Part shown: positions 7,747-16,731 of the stretch, piece after piece
Numbering within the stretch: the first letter of the stretch is position 1
How the letters are laid out: every line of letters begins with the position of its first letter
NCBI RefSeq assembly: GCF_003290085.1
Contig: NZ_QMKJ01000002.1
Coordinates: 682,001-746,000 of the forward strand
From: Aliidiomarina sp. B3213
GTDB lineage: Bacteria > Pseudomonadota > Gammaproteobacteria > Enterobacterales > Alteromonadaceae
Direction of reading: 5' to 3'
DNA: 64,000 nt
The notes under the pieces: generated by a model
What the model was told of the DNA's origin: nothing
The model's input: only the letters and a program-made list of their open reading frames with translations
The model's database searches: none
Position numbers and translations under genes: made by a program

Positions 7747-9447
7747 ATGACTACAAACCGCGAGAAGCAACCTAGCGAAGCACGGTTCCGTCGGCTGTTT
7801 GATGACACAGAAGCTATGTCCATTCAGGGTTATCGCGCCGACGGAACGGTTGTTTATTGGAATAATGCATCGGAAAAAATATATGGCTACACTGCCGAAG
7901 AAGCACTCGGCGACAGCCTTTATAATTTAATCATTCCAAGCGAAATGTGCGCTGAAGTGAAACAGGCAGTCGCTTGGATGTTTGAGCATCAAGAGGGTAT
8001 TCCTCCTGCTCGACTAAACCTTCAACATAAAGACGGAAGTACCGTTCCGGTATATTCAAGTCACACTGTGGTTGCGCTCGAGGGTGATGAACCGATTATG
8101 TTCTGTATGGACGCAGATATGCGTGCACTAGACTTAGCTGAGGCAGAAGTACAAAAACTTTCCTATTACGACTCTCTTACGGAATTACCCAATCGCCGCC
8201 TGTTACTCGAGCGGTTAGCCAGTATGATGCGGAATACCAACGTCGACGGCTCTGTCGCGGCATTGTTGATTATTGACCTCGACGACTTCCACAGCATAAA
8301 TGAAAGCTTGGGTTACAGCAGTGGCGATCGTGTGTTGATGCACTGTGCAAAAACACTTAAGCGTTTCTGTTTGGGTCCTGACAACCTTGCTCGTCTTGGC
8401 AAAGACGAATTCGTAATGTTGCTGCCCTGTAACACCAGCTCCCATAAAACAGTGGCAGCCGAAGCAGAGTTGCTTGCCGCACAAATATTAAAAGAACTAG
8501 AGTCGTCATTAACACTCGACAATAGAGATCACCAATTAAACGCATGTGTGGGTATCACCATTTTCGCTCATCCGGCTCAAACCCCGGGAGATGAACTATT
8601 ACGCCAGGCAGACATCGCGTTAAAAGCGGCAAAGCGCTCGAATACAAGCACGATCAGCTTCTATGACCAAGACATGGAATCTGAAATTATAGAACGCATG
8701 GAACTCGCACGAGCACTAAACTACGCTCTTGCCTATAAAGAGATGAGTATCGCGTTGCAACCCCAGGTTGATAAAGGCCAAAAAATTATAGGGTTCGAAG
8801 CATTGCTAAGGTGGCAACACCCTAAATTCGGTACAGTGCCCCCCAACAGCTTCATTCCTATCGCCGAAGCAACAGGAAGTATTATTGACATTGGCACATG
8901 GGTTATCGAGCAAGCCTGTGAAATCTTGGCTACATGGAAAACACAAAAATCGCGGGCACATCTAAAAGTTTCAGTGAACGTAAGTCCCGTACAATTCCGC
9001 ATGGGGTATTTCGCAGACGATGTTCAAAAAATTCTGAAACAAACAGGAGCAGATCCGAAAAACCTACGGCTAGAACTAACAGAGAACATTTTTACCGACG
9101 ATGTTGGGTTTACCGTGGAGCAAATGAACAGTCTAAGAGAGCTTGGGGTTTCAATTTCCTTAGATGACTTCGGCACAGGCTATGCGTCTCTAGCCTATTT
9201 AACTCAGCTTCCACTCGATGAACTGAAGATCGATAGAACCTTCGTTCGTGATTTAGGCAATAACAAGCAGGGTGAACTGCTAACCAAAACTATTATTAAC
9301 CTTGGCCGCAGCATGAACCTGGAGGTTATAGCAGAGGGTGTTGAAACCGCAGAGCAGTTTAAACACTTGCAAAATATGGGTTGTGAGAACTTTCAGGGTT
9401 ATCTTTTTGGTAAACCTAAAACTGACTATAGCTTTTATTTCAAATAA
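7747..9447 (+). CDS. PAS-GGDEF(degenerate)-EAL c-di-GMP phosphodiesterase
   Basis: A soluble 566-residue protein. PAS domain at about 10-120 (RLFDDTEAMSIQGY, GYTAEEALG); GGDEF domain at about 135-300 with the active-site loop changed to GKDEF (about 219-223), so cyclase activity is probably lost; EAL domain at about 320-560 with EALLR near residue 351, LELTEN, DDFGTGYASL near 473, KIDRTFV and AEGVET, so c-di-GMP hydrolysis should be intact. A degenerate GGDEF often acts as a GTP-binding regulatory domain for the EAL partner. No membrane segment or signal peptide is present, so the PAS domain senses a cytoplasmic cue. Its last 13 bp overlap the 3' end of the convergent Hpt-REC-REC-GGDEF-EAL gene. 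Confidence 0.92.
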   Translation: MTTNREKQPSEARFRRLFDDTEAMSIQGYRADGTVVYWNNASEKIYGYTAEEALGDSLYNLIIPSEMCAEVKQAVAWMFEHQEGIPPARLNLQHKDGSTVPVYSSHTVVALEGDEPIMFCMDADMRALDLAEAEVQKLSYYDSLTELPNRRLLLERLASMMRNTNVDGSVAALLIIDLDDFHSINESLGYSSGDRVLMHCAKTLKRFCLGPDNLARLGKDEFVMLLPCNTSSHKTVAAEAELLAAQILKELESSLTLDNRDHQLNACVGITIFAHPAQTPGDELLRQADIALKAAKRSNTSTISFYDQDMESEIIERMELARALNYALAYKEMSIALQPQVDKGQKIIGFEALLRWQHPKFGTVPPNSFIPIAEATGSIIDIGTWVIEQACEILATWKTQKSRAHLKVSVNVSPVQFRMGYFADDVQKILKQTGADPKNLRLELTENIFTDDVGFTVEQMNSLRELGVSISLDDFGTGYASLAYLTQLPLDELKIDRTFVRDLGNNKQGELLTKTIINLGRSMNLEVIAEGVETAEQFKHLQNMGCENFQGYLFGKPKTDYSFYFK

Positions 9448-11867
9448 TGCTCTGAAAATACCTCAGGGGTCATAGGCTTTGCAAACACAAAACCTTGATA
9501 TTGGTCGCATCCAATTTCTTGCATAAAGGCAAGCTCTTCTTTACTCTCTATGCCCTCAGCGACAACCGACATACCTAAGGATTTTCCTAAGCTCACCATC
9601 GCTGTAACTAAACGGGCATCTCTCGTTTTGGACCATGCCTGAATAAAGCTTCGATCTATTTTCAGTTTATCTGCAGGAATGCGGTTTAAATAATTAAGTG
9701 AACTATACCCAGTACCAAAGTCGTCTAGCGCCACTTGTACGCCCATTTTTTTAATAGCAGCAATCACTATCTGAGCCTGCTCCCAATCTGCGAGCAAGCT
9801 TGTTTCTGTTACCTCCAAAAGAATGGAGTTAGGTTGTAACTCATGCCTCTCTATTAATTTTCTCAGCCTTTCAATAAACCGAGGCGTCTCTATATCTCGC
9901 GTAGACAAGTTTATTGACATGACGAAATCGGGAATACGTTTTTGCCAAATTTTAAGTTGAGTTAACGAGCGCTCTAACATTTGATCGGTAAGTAAGGGCA
10001 CTAAGTTTTTTTCTTCCATAAACGAAATAAACTTGCTTGGCGGTAACATACCTTTTGTTGGGTGGTTCCATCTAGACAACACTTCAGCCCCGACCAAACT
10101 GTTTTCATCTACATCGACGATAGGCTGATAAACAGCAGTGAACTCCTGGTTTTCCAAACCTTTTTGTATTTCTTGCGCAAGTGTGAACCTTATTTGTTCT
10201 TCGGCTTTCATTGAATCCTCAAACAAAATAATACTCGGCGCTAACTCTTTTTTCGCGCTAGACAAAGCAACTTCAGCTCTTGAAATAATTTCATCGGCGT
10301 TTAGGGAATCATCTAGAACTACGGCTCCAATATCTGCCGACAATGGCATAACTGTGTGAGATTGAATCACCCTCTCCTTTGTCACAGTGTGCGCTATATT
10401 CTTCAATTGTTCCTGCGCTAGCTCCACAGACGTATAATGAGCTAATAATACGTATAATTCGTCACCTGAATCTCTAAATAAGCTATCGCCGTCGCTTACC
10501 TTCTCTGAAATGTCTTGCGTTAACCGCTGCAATAATTCGTCGCCAATATAAGGCCCGTAAATATTGTTGATTGTATGGAAATCACGAATATCTAATTTCG
10601 CTAAAACGACAATACCACCGTCATTAGATCCCGAAGATAGGCTAGGAATAAGAGCCATCAAAGAATCTAATTTGGGTAATGCCGTTAGGTGATCAATTTC
10701 ATACTCCTTTTTATTGGCATGTACATCACTCCGCAATACTTTTCTTCCGCGCTCCACTCTCGGCTTAATCGTCATTAGTAACCGCCAAGGCTCGATAGGT
10801 TTATTTATAAACTCATCGCTAGAAAGCCTCGCGCACGCTAGCTCAACATCCGTGTTTCCATAAGAGGACATAAATAGTAAGGGTACAGTAGAAAAGTCTT
10901 CATGCTGGTGAATCAATTTACCCAGCTCAATACCACTGCAGTCAGGCATATGTACATCGAGAAGAATTAGATCGGGCAGAACGGTTTCAATAGTTTCCAG
11001 AGCTTCGAGGGCACTAGCTGCAACATAGACCTGATAACCTGCTTCTAACAAGGTTTCTCGATACAGCTGCAACAAATCAGTGTCATCATCCACAATTAAA
11101 ATTCTGTAAGCTGCTAGCGGCGCAATTTCTATTTCTCTACTCAAAATTGATAACAATTTCGGAAGATCTATAGGCTTTCGTAGAAAATAATTACCTCCTG
11201 CTTGGACAGCAGAAAGCCTTGTCTTGTAGGTGTCATAAGCAGAAATGAAAATCACTGGTAAAGGATGGCCATTTTTCTCGCGCCAAGAAGAAACCGCTTT
11301 TGACCCAGCAAATTGATCGCCATAAAAGTCCATATCAACCAATACAGCCAAAGGCGCTAAAGTATCTACAGTATCGCTTAGCTTATGAATATTTGCTAAA
11401 TAATGTACTTCATAGCCTTGATCTTGTAATTGTTCTGACAGATAAACTGAAAACTCTGGATCATCATCTATGAGTAACAAATTAACTTTTCTACCTTGCT
11501 GATGATATTTATGGGGGGGTGTCGGCAAATAAGGCGCATGGACTTCATCATTACTCAGAATAGTGTTGCACTCAGATATTAAAGACTCTAACGATATTAA
11601 TATACTGTTTTGCTCTGTGAATGCAGGGCCGATTTCAAGGTTACGTGCCTTAGTTTCAGTCTCTTTCGCTAAAATGGAGAGTTTTGAAAACCCATAAGCT
11701 TGCCCAGAACCAGAAAGGCGGTGACAAATCCAGATCAGGTGGTCTAACGAAACTTTCGTTTTTGTGAAATCCTCTTTAAGCACTTCTAGCTCGTTCACAT
11801 AACCGACTAGTGAGCGCAAATAGTCAGAGCGCAACTCTTCTAGCTTTACAAAAGTAGATTTCTCCAT
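9435..11867 (-). CDS. Hpt-REC-REC-GGDEF(degenerate)-EAL response protein
   Basis: An 810-residue output protein of a phosphorelay. Domains: Hpt (1-110, phosphorylatable His49 in HRLSGSGQAYGF), REC1 (127-245, acceptor Asp178 in VLVDMDF), REC2 (254-372, Asp304 in LLDVHMPD), GGDEF (390-550) with the site altered to SGDEL (467-471), and EAL (560-805) with EVLSR (595-599), LEVTET, DDFGTGYSSL and AEGIES. Cyclase activity is probably lost; phosphodiesterase motifs look complete, EVL being a tolerated variant. The Hpt and two receivers give three phosphorylation sites in one chain. It is the last gene of a six-gene minus-strand operon, 62 bp after the GAF-PAS kinase gene. It is a longer paralogue of the Hpt-REC-REC-GGDEF gene at 14688-16349. 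Confidence 0.92.
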   Translation of the reverse strand: MEKSTFVKLEELRSDYLRSLVGYVNELEVLKEDFTKTKVSLDHLIWICHRLSGSGQAYGFSKLSILAKETETKARNLEIGPAFTEQNSILISLESLISECNTILSNDEVHAPYLPTPPHKYHQQGRKVNLLLIDDDPEFSVYLSEQLQDQGYEVHYLANIHKLSDTVDTLAPLAVLVDMDFYGDQFAGSKAVSSWREKNGHPLPVIFISAYDTYKTRLSAVQAGGNYFLRKPIDLPKLLSILSREIEIAPLAAYRILIVDDDTDLLQLYRETLLEAGYQVYVAASALEALETIETVLPDLILLDVHMPDCSGIELGKLIHQHEDFSTVPLLFMSSYGNTDVELACARLSSDEFINKPIEPWRLLMTIKPRVERGRKVLRSDVHANKKEYEIDHLTALPKLDSLMALIPSLSSGSNDGGIVVLAKLDIRDFHTINNIYGPYIGDELLQRLTQDISEKVSDGDSLFRDSGDELYVLLAHYTSVELAQEQLKNIAHTVTKERVIQSHTVMPLSADIGAVVLDDSLNADEIISRAEVALSSAKKELAPSIILFEDSMKAEEQIRFTLAQEIQKGLENQEFTAVYQPIVDVDENSLVGAEVLSRWNHPTKGMLPPSKFISFMEEKNLVPLLTDQMLERSLTQLKIWQKRIPDFVMSINLSTRDIETPRFIERLRKLIERHELQPNSILLEVTETSLLADWEQAQIVIAAIKKMGVQVALDDFGTGYSSLNYLNRIPADKLKIDRSFIQAWSKTRDARLVTAMVSLGKSLGMSVVAEGIESKEELAFMQEIGCDQYQGFVFAKPMTPEVFSEHYLK

Positions 11868-11929
11868 GTTTTACAAAACCTCCATATTTAGGTTTTATCG
11901 AAACTATAGTTTAGTTCGCTTTTAAGAAT

Positions 11930-14677
11930 TCATACCAACGGGAATTTCACATAAAACCTTGCGCCTTTCGTATAGCTGTCATCGAGACCAACCTCGCCAT
12001 TCATTCCTTCTGCCAGTTCCTTACAGAGCGCCAAGCCTAAACCTGTGCCACCTTTTGCTTTACTGTCACTTGCATCTGCTTGCGAAAACCTATCAAAGAT
12101 TTTGTCCTTATAGTCTTCCAATATTCCTGGACCCTCGTCTAACACTGCGACCTCTAGTTTCGAGTCTTCTGTTGCTATTATCACTCGGACTAATCCATTT
12201 TCGGGCGAAAACTTAATAGCATTCGATAACAAGTTCGCCATAAGTTGCTGAAATCTACTCTCATCTACCGAAATACATAAGTTCTCGACTGTATTGCATT
12301 CTTCGAGGTTAAGCGTGACACTGTGTTTTTCTGCGTATGTGGAGTGGTCTAATACAGACTTTTCTAGTAACGCCCGCGCCGAGTGTTTTCTCATCTCGAA
12401 TTGCATTTTACCTGCAACTAGCTTTTCAATATCTAGTAAGTCATTGATCAGCGTTAGAAGCTTAGTGGTATTACTATGTGCTACGTTCAACAACGTTCGT
12501 GCTTTCTCCCCCAATTGTGAGGATTCAGAAGCATTCAAAAGTTGAAGCGCTCCATAGATTGAAGTTAATGGTGTTCTTAGTTCGTGACTTACAGTTGCGA
12601 TAAACTCATCCTTTACTTTTAACAACTGCATTCTTTCTGTTACATCTTGTACTGAGCCAACCATAACTAAGTCGGGGTTTTCAGCCTCTGGTAAAAGTTC
12701 TGCAAGCTCATGGACCCAACGAATTTCTCCGTCCTTACGCACTATGCGATGAACGACGTCATGAATACCAGACTCCTTAGCTCGCTCCTCAATGGCTGCG
12801 ACAAGGTGTTTGTCGTCAGGATGAACAGTACTCTGAAACAATGCAACACTAGGTTTGGTGTCACTCTCTTTGAACCCAAAGATATCGAAAATCATGGGAG
12901 ACCATTTTAACTCTCCCGTTTTTAAGTTAGCCTCCCAATACCCTATTTTCGCTGTTTTACTTGCAAGGTCTAGCCTGGTTTGAGCAACCTCTAAGTCCTG
13001 ATTTACTTGTTCTAACTTAAGGTAATGGCGCTTCTGGTCACTAACATCGTGAATATAACCGTGCCACAATACACTCCCGTCTATCATTTTTTCTGGCATG
13101 GCGCGTCCAGATAACCATTTTATATCTCCGCCTTCGAGTTTAACTCGGTATTCAATCTCCCATATCGATAAGTTTTGCTGAGAAGTAGCTATGCTTGCTT
13201 GAATTTTTGGCAGGTCCTCGTCCAGGATAGTATCGAAAACTGCGCTAGCGTCTTGCCGCACTTGTTCTGGTGAGACACCGTAAATATGCTTAATATTCTT
13301 ACTCGCATAAGGAAAGCAACTCCGACCATCCGGCCACATTTGAAACTGGTAAACAACTCCAGGGACTTGATCCGTTAACTTAACTAACCGGCGCTCCAAT
13401 TCTTTTTCTTTAGTTACGTCTAAAACAAATCCATCAATAAATTCTAAGTTACCAGTTTCGTCATATTCACCTATACCGCGTTCTTCCACATGGCGAATCG
13501 TTCCATTTCTGTGGAGCGAGCGATAATCAACAACCCAATTTGTTCTCGCTTCCAGTGCATCCTCTATAGTTTTTCTTACACGCTTAAAGTCGTCCGGGTG
13601 CACCAGAGAAGCGGGAGACAACGTTTCACTAACCATAAATTCTTCTGGTGAATAACCCGTTAATTCATACACGCTGCCACTCAAGTACTTTAACTTTCGG
13701 TTTTCAAGCACTGAATATCTATATGTAACACCGGGAATATTATTGACCAGAGTTTCAAATTGCTCTTTGCTATCCTCCAGCGCCCTCTCAGAGTTCACTT
13801 GCTCTGTAATGTCTGCATGCGTGCCGTACATCATTAAGGGTTGGCCATCATTCGTCCAAGTAACGACTTTGCCACGGTCGTGAACCCAAACCCAATGCCC
13901 TTTTCTGTGCTTCATTCTGCATTTATAGTCATAAAAAGGCGTTTCACCATTAAAGTGACTTTGTAGCTTTTCCCCTGAAACTTTTAAATCCTCAGGGTGA
14001 GCTAAATTCAACCAAGTGTTTATGTCTACTGGGTCTAATTCCTTAAGTGTATAACCCACGATTTCAGCCCAACGCTGATTAAAAACTGTTTCGCCAGTTT
14101 GAACATTCCACTCCCAAGTACCTATTCTGGTGCCTTCAAGAACCGAACGGTACCTCAATTCACTCTCTTTTAAGTCTTGGTAAACAGCTTGAAGCAAACG
14201 GTCGTCAATAACTTGCTCAACAAGGTCTGCAAACTCTCTTAACGTATCTTTCTCTTCTTGATTTAATGTTTTCACAGCACTGTGTATAAGACACAATGTC
14301 CCTATTGGAAAATCATTATGTGTTAATTGTGCTCCTGCATAAAAACGAATATTAGGAGGACCTGTAACCAACGGGTTGTCTGAAAATCGTGGATCTTTGG
14401 TTGCATCAGAAACCTCTAAAGTTTCGTGTTGCAAAATGGCATGCCCACAAAAGGAAATGTCCCTCCCGGTTTCACAAGCATCTAAGCCTTGTTTTGACTT
14501 AAACCACTGACGGTGCTCGTCAACTAGGGATATCAATACAATGTCAACGTCAAAATAGCGTTGAGCAAGCTTAGTTATTCGGTCAAACTGCGGCTCGGGC
14601 TGTGAATCCAATAAATTAGCGCTTCTCAGAGCATCTAACCGGGACTGCTCATTGGCAGGCAATGAAGGTGATTTCAT
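11930..14677 (-). CDS. GAF-PAS4 sensor histidine kinase
   Basis: A soluble 915-residue kinase. GAF domain at about 20-160 (ILQHETLEVSDATKDPRF, IGTLCLIH), four PAS/PAC units at about 175-295, 305-425, 430-550 and 565-685, then HisKA with His698 (ATVSHELRTPLTS), and HATPase_c (N box NLLSNAIKFSP, G1 LDEGPGI, G2 GGTGLGLAL). No receiver is fused, so phosphate must pass to partner REC/Hpt proteins, of which the operon encodes several. PAS1 and PAS3 closely resemble the first two PAS units of the diguanylate cyclase at 47627-49300. The gene starts 10 bp after the end of the Hpt-REC-REC-GGDEF gene and is fifth in the operon. The sensed signal is unknown. Confidence 0.93.
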   Translation of the reverse strand: MKSPSLPANEQSRLDALRSANLLDSQPEPQFDRITKLAQRYFDVDIVLISLVDEHRQWFKSKQGLDACETGRDISFCGHAILQHETLEVSDATKDPRFSDNPLVTGPPNIRFYAGAQLTHNDFPIGTLCLIHSAVKTLNQEEKDTLREFADLVEQVIDDRLLQAVYQDLKESELRYRSVLEGTRIGTWEWNVQTGETVFNQRWAEIVGYTLKELDPVDINTWLNLAHPEDLKVSGEKLQSHFNGETPFYDYKCRMKHRKGHWVWVHDRGKVVTWTNDGQPLMMYGTHADITEQVNSERALEDSKEQFETLVNNIPGVTYRYSVLENRKLKYLSGSVYELTGYSPEEFMVSETLSPASLVHPDDFKRVRKTIEDALEARTNWVVDYRSLHRNGTIRHVEERGIGEYDETGNLEFIDGFVLDVTKEKELERRLVKLTDQVPGVVYQFQMWPDGRSCFPYASKNIKHIYGVSPEQVRQDASAVFDTILDEDLPKIQASIATSQQNLSIWEIEYRVKLEGGDIKWLSGRAMPEKMIDGSVLWHGYIHDVSDQKRHYLKLEQVNQDLEVAQTRLDLASKTAKIGYWEANLKTGELKWSPMIFDIFGFKESDTKPSVALFQSTVHPDDKHLVAAIEERAKESGIHDVVHRIVRKDGEIRWVHELAELLPEAENPDLVMVGSVQDVTERMQLLKVKDEFIATVSHELRTPLTSIYGALQLLNASESSQLGEKARTLLNVAHSNTTKLLTLINDLLDIEKLVAGKMQFEMRKHSARALLEKSVLDHSTYAEKHSVTLNLEECNTVENLCISVDESRFQQLMANLLSNAIKFSPENGLVRVIIATEDSKLEVAVLDEGPGILEDYKDKIFDRFSQADASDSKAKGGTGLGLALCKELAEGMNGEVGLDDSYTKGARFYVKFPLV

Positions 14678-14687
14678 TCCATAACCC

Positions 14688-16349
14688 TTAATATATACTC
14701 GTTTGTGATTTTACAACTTGATTTCTACCGTTGTGTTTAGCTTGGTATAAAGCCTGATCCGCGACTTCTATTAAATCCTCATAGGTCGTTTCAAGCTGCG
14801 CACTACAAAGTGTACTTATGTATCCTGCAGATAAAGAGCAGCTGAACACTTCTGTGCCTGACGTAAACTTAATCGCTTCGAATCGTTTCCGGATTTTATT
14901 AAGTATTTGTTCCGCATTTTTTTCGCCACAGTCAGGCATAACCAATAAGAACTCTTCACCCCCATAACGCCCGATGGCGTCAGTTTGCCTTAATGTCTGA
15001 ACTAACAAGGTTGCTAGTGAGGCAATCACCATGTCACCAGTTGCATGCCCATGGGTGTCGTTTACTCTTTTGAAGTGATCAATATCGAGCATACAAACAG
15101 TGATTTCGTCCTCTTTGCGTTTTGCTCTTTTGAGATCTCGGACTAAAGCATCTTTTATTGAACTATGCTTTAGTAGTCCCGTTAAACTGTCACGATTAAT
15201 AAGTTTTTGTAATTGTCTTGCACGGCGAATACGCGACCGCACAGCTAAAGCTAAGGTATTTGAATCAATTGGCTTTGTTAAGAAGTCATCAGCTCCCCTC
15301 GACAACGCCGCCGACTGACGCTGCGAATCAATTTCCGAGGAAAGGTACACTATAGGCAAGGAAGCCATTGCGTCGTGTTGTCGAATTACAGAAGCCAGCT
15401 CAGTCCCGTTGATCTCGGGCATATATAAGTCAATTAGCACCAAGTCTGGATTATGCTCTTGAATACTCTTTAAGGTATTTTCCGGCTGATTCACTACAAA
15501 TGCATTTATACCCGCTTCTTGTAAAGCCAATTGATAAAGTTGAGATAACTCCTCGTCGTCATCTATAACAAGCACTTTACCAGGGGAAGCATTAATATCT
15601 GTGATGCAGTCTCTAAATAAATTCGCTAATTTCGCGACATCAAAAGGTTTAGGAAGAAAAGTCAATGCGCCGAAGCGAACAGCATGAAGCCTGTTGTCTA
15701 ACGTATCGGACGACGAGCATATCACCAGCTCCGTCGTTCCTAAAGTTAATCCATATTCTGCAAACAACTCATAGAACGTCCTGTTGTTACCTATATGAAC
15801 ATCCGCAATTAAAAAACCCGGTGACTGAACAAGCCAAGCATTTTTAAAGTCTTCCAAGTTTGAGAACGTTGAAACTTCAAAACCAAAACTTCCTAATTGC
15901 TCTCCTAAAAAGGCTGAAAACTCTTGGTCATCGTCCAATATCCATACTTGTGTTAACGTCTCACTTGTCTCTTCAAGCTCTTGCTGCTGGTCTAAAAACG
16001 AGTCTTTGTTTTGAGAGGTGAGAGCTATTTCCAATTTTAAAGATTCAAAAATCTTACTTAATTTAGCGAAAGACTCTTCGGATAATACTAATTCTGACGG
16101 GTTCTTGTAAGCTTCCGCTAAAACACTCTTAACTAAGTTTTCCCCAGCCTTTGCGTAAACCGAAATACTGTTAAAACCAAAGCTTCCGCCCGAGCCGGAA
16201 ACTTTATGAAAATAATCTTTAAGTGCATGCAAATGCTCTTCGGTAGACTCATTAGTGGTACCTTGATACCAATAAGAAAAATCCTCTGTGAGTTTCTCAA
16301 TGTAATACTTCTTTAAAAGCTGCAACTTCTCCGAAGTCTCATTTGCCAT
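14688..16349 (-). CDS. Hpt-REC-REC-GGDEF diguanylate cyclase
   Basis: A 553-residue response protein. Hpt at 1-110 with His48 (FHKVSGSGGSFGF), REC1 at about 133-250 (Asp183 in IADVHIG), REC2 at about 257-375 (Asp307 in LIDLYMPE) and a GGDEF domain at about 385-550. The active site is GGEEF (463-467) and an inhibitory I-site RxxD (RQTD, 454-457) sits five residues before it, so this is a complete, product-inhibited diguanylate cyclase. Two receivers plus Hpt make it both a relay intermediate and an output. It overlaps the upstream lone receiver gene by 11 bp. It shares its architecture with the paralogue at 9435-11867, which carries an added EAL domain, so the operon encodes both synthesis and breakdown of c-di-GMP. 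Confidence 0.94.
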   Translation of the reverse strand: MANETSEKLQLLKKYYIEKLTEDFSYWYQGTTNESTEEHLHALKDYFHKVSGSGGSFGFNSISVYAKAGENLVKSVLAEAYKNPSELVLSEESFAKLSKIFESLKLEIALTSQNKDSFLDQQQELEETSETLTQVWILDDDQEFSAFLGEQLGSFGFEVSTFSNLEDFKNAWLVQSPGFLIADVHIGNNRTFYELFAEYGLTLGTTELVICSSSDTLDNRLHAVRFGALTFLPKPFDVAKLANLFRDCITDINASPGKVLVIDDDEELSQLYQLALQEAGINAFVVNQPENTLKSIQEHNPDLVLIDLYMPEINGTELASVIRQHDAMASLPIVYLSSEIDSQRQSAALSRGADDFLTKPIDSNTLALAVRSRIRRARQLQKLINRDSLTGLLKHSSIKDALVRDLKRAKRKEDEITVCMLDIDHFKRVNDTHGHATGDMVIASLATLLVQTLRQTDAIGRYGGEEFLLVMPDCGEKNAEQILNKIRKRFEAIKFTSGTEVFSCSLSAGYISTLCSAQLETTYEDLIEVADQALYQAKHNGRNQVVKSQTSIY

Positions 16350-16731
16350 TACGCGACTCCTGTATTAAAGCTGTAACTTCTTGCGCTAACGACATTGGGT
16401 CAAAGGGCTTAGTAATAACTCCTACAGCTCCAAGCTCAATAAGCTTATCAACTTCTTTTGATGAAGCTTTTGCGGTAATAAAAACCACTGGAGGTAAATT
16501 GCTACCATGAATTTGCTTCAACTCATGCAGGGCAGTAGGTCCGTCTTTCTTCGGCATCATCACATCCAAAAGAATTAAATCGGGCTTTATCGTATTTAAC
16601 TTTTCAATAGCTTCATTGCCGTCGTTACAAATATGGACTTCAAATCCGCCAATATCTTTTAGAGCAATCGTAGCGATCATTTGAATATCAGGATCATCTT
16701 CTGCATATACTATTGATAGAGTCTCGCTCAT
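16339..16731 (-). CDS. Single-domain CheY-like response regulator
   Basis: A 130-residue stand-alone receiver. The acidic pocket (YAEDDPD at 10-16), acceptor Asp in LILLDVMMPKKDG (about 55), the Thr in FITAKAS and the Lys in ITKPFDP are all present, so it should be phosphorylatable. Without an output domain it can only work by protein contact or as a phosphate shuttle or sink. It starts right after the stop of the PAS kinase gene (16732) and overlaps the next gene by 11 bp, so it is co-translated with its likely partners. In this operon the probable role is passing phosphate from a kinase to an Hpt domain, which is an inference. Confidence 0.93.
   Translation of the reverse strand: MSETLSIVYAEDDPDIQMIATIALKDIGGFEVHICNDGNEAIEKLNTIKPDLILLDVMMPKKDGPTALHELKQIHGSNLPPVVFITAKASSKEVDKLIELGAVGVITKPFDPMSLAQEVTALIQESRNGK

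Noticed and set aside
9435-9447. The short convergent overlap as a gene fusion or frameshift
   Set aside because: Both genes have complete C-terminal EAL domains and separate stops on opposite strands, so it is an ordinary overlap.
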